Below are positions 1-4,845 of a stretch of DNA of 5,969 nucleotides, one piece after another. The notes under the pieces are model-generated. The model ran no database searches, was not told the DNA's origin, and saw only the letters and a program-made list of their open reading frames with translations. Numbering within the stretch: the stretch's first letter is position 1; every line of letters begins with the position of its first letter. The DNA is from Trueperaceae bacterium. Lineage in GTDB: Bacteria; Deinococcota; Deinococci; Deinococcales; Trueperaceae. A program made the translations under genes and the position numbers. The stretch lies in the NCBI GenBank assembly GCA_007122815.1, contig SKSV01000265.1, positions 1 through 5,969 of the forward strand, read 5' to 3'.

Positions 1-483
1 GGCGTGGATCCCCTCCCCCGCGTGGCTGACGCTGCCATCGACGCGAGCGAGGGTGGCCGCGGCGGCGGGTCGCCCAGCGTGGACGATGGCGTGGGGCGCG
101 ACGCGCATGGCGAGGCCGTCGCTCCAGGCGTGGTAGTGGCGCCCCGAGGCGGGCGGCTCGAGGCCGCGGCGGAGGTTGTCGATCGCTGCCATCTCGCTGA
201 ACCCCGCCCCCTTGAACGGTCCCGCTTGCGGCACGATGCGCTCGCGCCAGGCCGCGGCGAAGTCCGCTGCGCTCGCCGCGCCGCGGTGGTCGATCAGCAC
301 TCGGGCGCTGAAGAGTGCGTACTCGGTGTCGTCGCTGACCGCCGCCGCCGGATCGAGGAGGTCCTCGATCCGGCCGAAGCGGGCACGCACGGTCTCGGGA
401 GTGAGACCCTCTGTCGGCTGGCCGAGGGCGTCACCCACGGCCAGTCCGACCAGGCACCCGCGCGCGCGGGCGGTGTCGATCAC
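1..483 (-). CDS. ADP-ribosylglycohydrolase-family protein, N-terminal part (cut by left window edge)
   Basis: Reading the minus strand from GTG at 483 gives 161 uninterrupted codons to the window edge. Motifs of the ADP-ribosylglycohydrolase (DraG/ARH) fold are visible: GDALGQPTE at residues 17-25, SDDTE at 50-54 (the family's Asp-Asp-Thr metal-binding signature), then SDGLAMRVAP at about 121-130 and VSHAG at about 152-156. Family members bind two metal ions, usually Mg, and cleave ADP-ribose from proteins or small molecules. Many bacterial members have unknown substrates, and their place in sugar operons suggests N- or O-glycoside cleavage. The GTG lies 1 nt after the stop of the binding-protein gene with no clear Shine-Dalgarno, so translational coupling is likely. 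The frame stays open upstream into the preceding gene, so the exact start is less certain. Family call is strong; the substrate is unknown. The C-terminal half, with the remaining metal ligands, is outside the window. Confidence 0.88.
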   Translation of the reverse strand, partial: MIDTARARGCLVGLAVGDALGQPTEGLTPETVRARFGRIEDLLDPAAAVSDDTEYALFSARVLIDHRGAASAADFAAAWRERIVPQAGPFKGAGFSEMAAIDNLRRGLEPPASGRHYHAWSDGLAMRVAPHAIVHAGRPAAAATLARVDGSVSHAGEGIHA

Positions 484-484
484 G

Positions 485-1780
485 TCAGCGGTTGATCGTG
501 CGCGTGCCTTCACGCTCGATCTCTGCCGCCGCCTGCTCGACCGTGATGCGGCCCGAGAAGAGCTCCTGCAGCACCGGCGTCATGACGCGGTTGCGGACCT
601 CGGTGTAGTTGGGGACGAGCTGGAAGGCGGCGAGCCGCAGGTGACGGGCGGACTCGGTCGCGACGTCCCAGCCGGCTTCGCTGGTCTGGAACTCCGGCAG
701 GTCGAAGCTGCTGGCGCGGGTCGGGAAGAGCCAGTCGCCCTGGGCCAGCGTCGCCATGTTCTGGGTGTCGAGCAGGAACTCGATGAACGCCGCTGCCTCC
801 TCCTGGTGAGGCGACGCCGCGGGGATGCTGAGCGTCTGCGTGGCCGAGCCCTGCTCCTGCGTGTCGGCGACGAGCGGCGGCAAGACGCCCCAGTTGAAGC
901 CCTCGGGCGCGTTCTGGACGATCTGCTGACGCGCCCACACGCCGATGCCCGGGAGCATCGCGTAGCGGCCCTCGAAGAAGCCCGGGAAGAGCTCGGGCCC
1001 GGAGAGGCCGGCGCTGTCGGGGAACGCGGTGCCTTCCTCGAACATCATCTCGGTGATGATGCGCAGGACCTGCTGTTCGGCCTCGCCGACACGGACTTCC
1101 CAGTTGCCGTCGGCGTCTTGGTAGAAGAAGTCGCCGCCGAACCCAACCGAGAGGTTCAGGATGCGGTTGACCGGCGCGCGGAGGCCGAAGGCGGCGCCGT
1201 ACACCTCGGGCTGGCCGTCACCGTCGGTGTCCTGCGTCAGGGTCGCGGCAGCGGAGCGCATGTCGTCCCAGCTCCAGGGCTCGTCGATGGTGGGAGGCGT
1301 GACGCCGGCATCGGCGAAGAGGTCTGCGTTGTAGAGCACGATCAGGCTCTCCCACAGGAACGGGACACCCCAGATGTTGCCGTCGGCGTCGGTGACCGAC
1401 TCCCACGCGCCGGGTACGACGTCGGACAGCATGTCCTCGGAGAGCACGCCCGAGAGCTCGGTCAGGTATCCGCGGCCACCGAAGTCGATGATGGCGCGCG
1501 ACTCGTAGTGGAAGACGTCGGGCACGGAGCGGGTCTCGAACGAGGTGATCAGGAAGTCGTGGATCGAGCCCCAGTCGATCTGCTGGTACTCGACCTGGAT
1601 GTCGGGGTTCTGTGCGTTCCACGCGTCGACCACGGCGGTGACGGACTCGATCGCCTGCTCTTGCCAGGCGAGGCTGACGAACCTGAGTTGGACGGGCGCT
1701 TGCGCGGCGGCGCTGCCGAACAGGAGCGCGGCGGCAGCGGCGAGCGCCAGCAGGACGGGCGTTGAGCGGTTGGTACGCAT
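485..1780 (-). CDS. ABC transporter sugar-binding protein (extracellular solute-binding family 1, CUT1)
   Basis: A 431-residue periplasmic binding protein that would capture a sugar or glycoside and deliver it to the two permeases encoded upstream. Residues 1-28 form a Sec signal peptide: basic start (MRTNR), an Ala/Leu-rich core, and an Ala-X-Ala cleavage site after AAAQA. There is no lipobox, and no cysteine anywhere in the protein. The mature part has family 1 features: an early strand QLRFVSLAW (31-39), VVDAWNAQNPDIQVEYQQ (50-67), PDVFHYES (87-94), NIWGVPFLWESLIVLYN (135-151), a DTDGDG segment followed by PEVYG (184-195) as in many CUT1 binding proteins, and FFEGRYAMLPGIGVW (268-282). Length is normal for the family. 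ATG at 1780 is preceded by a good Shine-Dalgarno. The gene follows the second permease after 73 nt, whereas the binding protein often comes first in such operons. Ligand cannot be inferred. Confidence 0.95.
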   Translation of the reverse strand: MRTNRSTPVLLALAAAAALLFGSAAAQAPVQLRFVSLAWQEQAIESVTAVVDAWNAQNPDIQVEYQQIDWGSIHDFLITSFETRSVPDVFHYESRAIIDFGGRGYLTELSGVLSEDMLSDVVPGAWESVTDADGNIWGVPFLWESLIVLYNADLFADAGVTPPTIDEPWSWDDMRSAAATLTQDTDGDGQPEVYGAAFGLRAPVNRILNLSVGFGGDFFYQDADGNWEVRVGEAEQQVLRIITEMMFEEGTAFPDSAGLSGPELFPGFFEGRYAMLPGIGVWARQQIVQNAPEGFNWGVLPPLVADTQEQGSATQTLSIPAASPHQEEAAAFIEFLLDTQNMATLAQGDWLFPTRASSFDLPEFQTSEAGWDVATESARHLRLAAFQLVPNYTEVRNRVMTPVLQELFSGRITVEQAAAEIEREGTRTINR

Positions 1781-1853
1781 CTAGGGTTCCTCTCTTCGTG
1801 CGGACGATGGATCCGATGGACGTTCGGGTGCATGGACAGCGGCTGGGGTCACA
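1781..1853 (-). other. 73-nt spacer between second permease and binding-protein gene
   Basis: This is the only sizeable gap inside the leftward operon. It contains the Shine-Dalgarno of the binding-protein gene. I see no strong hairpin followed by a T-run, no clear sigma-70 promoter and no copy of the operator palindrome found at 4699-4712. Read-through from the upstream permease is the simplest reading; an mRNA-processing or stabilising role would be speculation. Confidence 0.5.
1788..1795 (-). promoter_or_regulatory. Ribosome binding site of the sugar-binding protein
   Basis: The minus strand reads AGAGAGGA, 7 nt before the ATG at 1780. It is the best-spaced Shine-Dalgarno in the window and fits a protein needed in excess over the membrane subunits. 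It supports the ATG at 1780 as the start. Confidence 0.7.
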
Positions 1854-2690
1854 TCACTGCTTCACCCCCCCGGAGAGCAGGCCGGACACGAGGCCCTTCT
1901 GGAGGAAGCCGAACAGGATGAGCGTAGGAATCGTCGCCAGGACGCTGCCAGCGGCGAGCGGGCCCCAGCGCGCGAGCCCCTCGACCCCGCGGAAGCGCGC
2001 GAGGTTGACCTGGATCGTCTGCAGCTCCGGCGACTTCACGAGGACCAGTGCGAAGAAGAACTCGTTCCACGCGTTGATGAAGCCGTAGAGGCCGGTTGCC
2101 ACCAGGCCGGGAAGGATGAGTGGAATCAAGACGCGCGTGATGATCTGGAAGTGGTTCGCTCCGTCAATGGCCGCGGAGTGCTCGATCTCGACCGGGACGT
2201 TACGCACGTAGCCGCGGAGCATCCAGAGCACGAACGGGAGGCTCCAGACCGTGTAGACCAGGACGAGTCCGAGGTGCGTGTTGCCGAGGCCCAGGCGCGA
2301 CAGGATCATGAAGAGCGGAACGATGATGAGGATCATCGGGAAGGTCTGCGAGATCAGGATCCAGCCGACCACGGGCTTGTTGACGCCGCCGGGTCGGCGC
2401 GCCAACACGTACGCCGCGGGCGTGGCGATCGCCAGGGTGAGCAGCGACGAGGCGACCGCGACACGGAACGTGTTGAACGCCGTCTGGAGGATGCGCTCGC
2501 CGAAGAGCGCCTGACGGTAGTTCTCGAGCGTCCACGTGTCGGGGAGCAGCTGCGCGCCGCGCTGCATGATCTCCGCGGAGGGCTTGAACGAGGTCAGGAC
2601 CAGCCACACGAGCGGGAACGCGAGGAAGAAGACGAACGTCCAGAGGGCGATGGTCATCGCGAAGCGAGCGAGCGGCGGCGTGCGGTTCAT
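1854..2690 (-). CDS. ABC sugar transporter permease, MalG-type (CUT1)
   Basis: A 278-residue inner-membrane permease, the second of the heterodimeric pair forming the translocation channel. The first transmembrane segment spans about residues 11-34 (MTIALWTFVFFLAFPLVWLV), followed by the MalG-like VLTSFKPSAEIM and a short periplasmic stretch with TLENYRQAL (54-62). Further hydrophobic segments lie at about 73-95, 106-133, 138-158, 188-218 and 245-262. The EAA loop that contacts the ATPase is at about 168-195 (EIEHSAAIDGANHFQIITRV, then IPLILPG). Length is typical. The chosen ATG at 2690 overlaps the stop of the preceding permease as ATGA and has a G-rich Shine-Dalgarno (AGGGGG) 6 nt upstream. 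The same frame is open 97 codons further upstream, but that stretch is Arg/Pro-rich shadow sequence inside the other permease gene. The protein ends GGVKQ. Confidence 0.95.
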   Translation of the reverse strand: MNRTPPLARFAMTIALWTFVFFLAFPLVWLVLTSFKPSAEIMQRGAQLLPDTWTLENYRQALFGERILQTAFNTFRVAVASSLLTLAIATPAAYVLARRPGGVNKPVVGWILISQTFPMILIIVPLFMILSRLGLGNTHLGLVLVYTVWSLPFVLWMLRGYVRNVPVEIEHSAAIDGANHFQIITRVLIPLILPGLVATGLYGFINAWNEFFFALVLVKSPELQTIQVNLARFRGVEGLARWGPLAAGSVLATIPTLILFGFLQKGLVSGLLSGGVKQ

Positions 2691-3571
2691 GCGGTGCCCC
2701 CTTGGGCGGCTCGGAACTGGGTGCGCATGTACGCGACGAGCACCAGGCCGATCACCAGCGTCATGACGGTCCCGAGGGCCGAGGCGTAGGCGAGGTTGCC
2801 GAACTGGAACGCCTCTTCGTACGCGAAGAGCATCGGGAGCCGGGTCGATCCCGCAGGTCCGCCCTCGGTGAGGACGAAGACGAGGCCGAAGGAGTTGAAG
2901 TTCCACATGGCCTGGAGCGCGGTGATCGACATGATCACCGGCCACATCAAGGGGAGGGTGACGTGGCGGAACTGGCCCCACGCGCCGGCGCCGTCGATCG
3001 CCGCCGCCTCACGCACCTCGCCGGGGATGGCCTGCAGGCCCGCCAGGAGGACGACCGTCGTGGTGGGCAGCGACGACCATATGCCGACAACGATGACGGC
3101 GGGCAGCGCCCACGTGAAGCTGGTCAGCCACTGGATGGGCCGATCGATCATCCCGAGCGAGATCAGGGCGCCGTTCAGGGCACCAGCGTCGGGGTGGTAG
3201 ATGAGACGCCACATCAGCCCCTTGATCACCGGCGGGATGGCCCAAGGCGCGAGGACGAGGACCCGCGCCAGCGTCTGGCCTGGCAGGCGGGCGTTGAGCA
3301 GCATCGCCAGCATGAGGCCAAGGACGACCTCGCCGGTGGTGACCGCGACGGTCCAGACGCCACCGACGCGGAACGAGCGCCAGAACTGGCGGTCCTCGAG
3401 CATGTAGCGGAAGTTCTCGAAGCCGATGAAGCGTGTCTCGCGCGCGCCGAGCTCGTAGTCGGTGAAGCCCAGCCAGATGCCCTGGAACAACGGGGCGACG
3501 GAGAACACCAGCACCGGCAGCAGGGCCGGGATCAGCAGCCACAGCGGGATCGCCATCCCGCTCTTACGCAT
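2687..3571 (-). CDS. ABC sugar transporter permease, MalF/UgpA-type (CUT1)
   Basis: A 294-residue inner-membrane permease, partner of the MalG-type subunit. Residues 7-28 form the first membrane helix (IPLWLLIPALLPVLVFSVAP), followed by the characteristic IWLGFTDYEL and FIGFENFRYML (48-58) found near the N-terminus of UgpA-like permeases. Further hydrophobic segments lie at about 72-93, 103-123, 154-178, 208-234 and 264-281. The EAA loop is at 185-211 (EVREAAAIDGAGAWGQFRHV, then TLPLMWP). VLTEGGPAGSTRLP at 233-246 is another conserved permease stretch. Length is normal. ATG at 3571 lies inside the last codons of the regulator gene (8-nt overlap), with GAGG about 7 nt upstream. The overlap places transporter and regulator on one transcript and suggests coupled translation. 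Confidence 0.95.
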   Translation of the reverse strand: MRKSGMAIPLWLLIPALLPVLVFSVAPLFQGIWLGFTDYELGARETRFIGFENFRYMLEDRQFWRSFRVGGVWTVAVTTGEVVLGLMLAMLLNARLPGQTLARVLVLAPWAIPPVIKGLMWRLIYHPDAGALNGALISLGMIDRPIQWLTSFTWALPAVIVVGIWSSLPTTTVVLLAGLQAIPGEVREAAAIDGAGAWGQFRHVTLPLMWPVIMSITALQAMWNFNSFGLVFVLTEGGPAGSTRLPMLFAYEEAFQFGNLAYASALGTVMTLVIGLVLVAYMRTQFRAAQGGTA

Positions 3572-4610
3572 CGGGCGCCTCGAGCACGGTGTGGCGCGTG
3601 GAGGACTCGCGGATGACGAGGTTCGGGAGCACGTTGACGATGCGCGGCGCGATCGGTTCGCTGGCGTTCAGGCGCTCGAGCAGCAGGTCGGCAGCGAGGC
3701 GCCCGCGCTCCTCGGCGCGCAGCGACACGCTCGTCAGCGTCGGGGCGGTCATGGCCGCCATGTCAATGTCGTCCATGCCGACCACCGCGACGTCGTTCGG
3801 GACGTCGCGGCCGCGTTCCCGCAGGCGCCGCAGCACGCCGATCGCCATCGCGTCGTTGGCGCAGAAGACGCCATCGACGTCAGGGGCGCGCGCGAGCAGG
3901 TCGTCGACGGCGCGGTAGCCGCTGGCGGTCGTGAAGTCGCCATCGACGATACGGTCGCTGGGTACCTCGAGCCCGCGGGCCAGGAACGCGTCGAGGAATC
4001 CCGCCGCGCGCCGCTCCGCCGGGACCGTGCCGGGGGTGCCGTTGACCATGGCGAGGCGCCGGCGGCCCTGATCGACCAGGTGTCCCACGGCAAGGTGGAC
4101 GCCCGCGGCCGAGTCCACTCGGACGGCGTCGACGGCGAGGTCGTCGGGGTAGCTGCCGATCAGGCAGAGGCGGTCGGCGGCGTCGCGGATCTGCTCGAGC
4201 AACGCCGCGCCGGGGCGCAGCGAGACCAGGACCATGCCGTCGAGCTGACGCCGGTGGAGGCCGCGCAGCACGGTGCGCTCGTCTGTGGCACCGTTGTGCG
4301 TGCTGATGAGCGAGAGCTGGTAGCCGCGCTCGGCCGCCACGCGTTGGATGCTCGTGGCCATCTGGACGTAGATCGGGTTGGCGACGTCGGGGATGGCGAG
4401 CGCGATCTGCTCGGTCGCCTGGCGCTTGAGGCTGCGCGCCGCGTGGTTGGGTACGTAGCCGAGGTCGCGCACGGCCGCGTCGACGCGTCGCCGCGTCTCG
4501 CTCGGCGCGTTGGCGCCGTTGAGGACGCGCGAGACCGTGCCAGCCGAGACACCGGCGCGCTTGGCGACGTCGAGGATCGTGACGGGCTTCGCTCGGCTGC
4601 GTACGGTCAT
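3564..4610 (-). CDS. LacI/GalR-family transcriptional regulator
   Basis: A 348-residue cytoplasmic repressor-type regulator. The N-terminal helix-turn-helix is at residues 11-32 (TILDVAKRAGVSAGTVSRVL, then NG). The hinge helix is at about 52-64 (YVPNHAARSLKRQ in context), with Leu61 at the position that wedges into a central CG step in family operators. The effector domain follows, resembling a periplasmic sugar-binding fold: IALAIPDVANPIYVQM (69-84), DGMVLVS (124-130), GVFCANDAMAIGVLRRL (247-263), VAVVGMDDID (274-283) and LTSVSL (292-297). ATG at 4610 places the HTH at the usual distance from the N-terminus and has GGAGGA just upstream. An in-frame TTG at 4712 would add 34 residues unlike this family and would begin inside the operator, so it is rejected. 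The gene overlaps the first permease by 8 nt, so it probably controls the transporter and itself. The inducer is presumably the imported sugar or a derivative. Confidence 0.95.
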   Translation of the reverse strand: MTVRSRAKPVTILDVAKRAGVSAGTVSRVLNGANAPSETRRRVDAAVRDLGYVPNHAARSLKRQATEQIALAIPDVANPIYVQMATSIQRVAAERGYQLSLISTHNGATDERTVLRGLHRRQLDGMVLVSLRPGAALLEQIRDAADRLCLIGSYPDDLAVDAVRVDSAAGVHLAVGHLVDQGRRRLAMVNGTPGTVPAERRAAGFLDAFLARGLEVPSDRIVDGDFTTASGYRAVDDLLARAPDVDGVFCANDAMAIGVLRRLRERGRDVPNDVAVVGMDDIDMAAMTAPTLTSVSLRAEERGRLAADLLLERLNASEPIAPRIVNVLPNLVIRESSTRHTVLEAPDA

Positions 4611-4612
4611 GC

Positions 4613-4618
4613 TCCTCC
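4613..4618 (-). promoter_or_regulatory. Ribosome binding site of the LacI-family regulator
   Basis: The minus strand reads GGAGGA only 2 nt before the ATG at 4610. The match is strong but the spacing is short, which may hold down repressor synthesis. It supports the ATG at 4610 over the upstream in-frame TTG. Confidence 0.6.
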
Positions 4619-4697
4619 AGGACTCTGGTCGGACGTAGCGGCGGGGTCGCGCTTCGCGGCTCACGGAGCACGTGTCGATGTCGGTCGTATGGCGTAG

Positions 4698-4725
4698 GTT
4701 AAATCGATTCAATCCCGTCCGTCAA
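4698..4725 (-). promoter_or_regulatory. Predicted leftward promoter of the transporter operon
   Basis: On the minus strand, TTGACG (4725-4720, 5 of 6 to the -35 consensus) is followed by a 16-bp spacer and TTTAAC (4703-4698, 4 of 6 to the -10 consensus). Transcription would begin near 4691, giving a leader of about 80 nt before the regulator ATG. The operator palindrome occupies most of the spacer and part of the -10 box, so a bound repressor would exclude RNA polymerase. Predicted by eye only. Confidence 0.55.
4699..4712. promoter_or_regulatory. LacI-family operator candidate O1
   Basis: TTAAATCGATTCAA is an even palindrome centred on a CG step (4705/4706), with six of seven base pairs symmetric. 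LacI/GalR operators typically have this form: AT-rich arms around a central CG, into which the hinge-helix leucine intercalates. Its position within the predicted leftward promoter, and next to a LacI-family gene, supports autorepression of the operon. Confidence 0.7.
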
Positions 4726-4790
4726 GACGTGTGATGCTGACTAGCACGCTAATTGCTTCTCATGACGCCTAGACAGTGCAGCGCTTATCG

Positions 4791-4804
4791 TTGAATCGTT
4801 CCAG
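4791..4804. promoter_or_regulatory. Second, degenerate operator-like site O2
   Basis: TTGAATCGTTCCAG keeps the left arm and the central CG of the ideal palindrome TTGAATCGATTCAA, matching at 11 of 14 positions, but its right arm is degraded (4 of 7 pairs symmetric). Its centre is 92 bp from O1, and it ends 41 bp before the rightward start codon. It could let the same repressor control the divergent gene or form a loop with O1. It could also be a chance match. Confidence 0.4.
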
Positions 4805-4836
4805 GAGAGGCATGGTGACGGATCGCGTCACCGACG

Positions 4837-4842
4837 AGGAGG
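4837..4842 (+). promoter_or_regulatory. Ribosome binding site of the divergent gene
   Basis: AGGAGG lies 3 nt before the ATG at 4846: a strong match with short spacing, much like that of the regulator on the other strand. The reading frame has a stop at 4816-4818 and no usual start codon between that stop and 4846, so this site decides the start. Confidence 0.6.
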
Positions 4843-4845
4843 CGC

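Larger units (their letters stand above)
4611..4845. promoter_or_regulatory. Divergent intergenic control region
   Basis: The 235 bp between the leftward operon and the rightward gene include an AT-richer core at about 4695-4800 that stands out from its GC-rich surroundings. It carries a leftward promoter candidate with an embedded LacI-type operator (4698-4725), a second operator-like site (4791-4804) and the Shine-Dalgarno sequences of both flanking genes. A small perfect dyad, TGCT-GACT-AGCA, lies at 4735-4746. No good rightward sigma-70 promoter was found; the best is AAGACG at 4724-4729, an 18-bp spacer and GCTAAT at 4748-4753, which is weak. Confidence 0.75.

Noticed and set aside
461..473. 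Alternating CG run near the start of the ADP-ribosylglycohydrolase gene
   Set aside because: It encodes Ala-Arg-Ala-Arg-Gly in frame and is explained by the high GC content.
176..1765. Long plus-strand open frame (529 codons) opposite the sugar-binding protein and ADP-ribosylglycohydrolase genes
   Set aside because: It is Arg/Glu/Val-rich antisense sequence with no recognisable domain, as expected opposite GC-rich genes. The minus-strand proteins it covers have clear family motifs.
1804..1818. CGATGGATCCGATGG near the binding-protein start as an operator or hairpin
   Set aside because: It is a short repeated GATGG around GGATCC, with imperfect symmetry and no resemblance to the operator at 4699-4712.
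2691..2981. 97-codon N-terminal extension of the MalG-type permease
   Set aside because: It is Arg/Pro/His-rich out-of-frame sequence inside the other permease. The ATGA overlap at 2690-2687 gives a standard-length permease starting with a membrane helix.
2702..4697. Plus-strand open frames (2702-3616 and 3462-4697) opposite the permease and regulator genes
   Set aside because: They are low-complexity Arg/Asp/Glu/Gly-rich translations without domains, overlapping well-supported minus-strand genes.
4611..4712. 34-codon N-terminal extension of the LacI-family regulator from TTG at 4712
   Set aside because: The TTG lies inside the operator, upstream of the predicted transcription start. LacI-family HTH domains begin close to the N-terminus, and ATG 4610 has GGAGGA directly before it.
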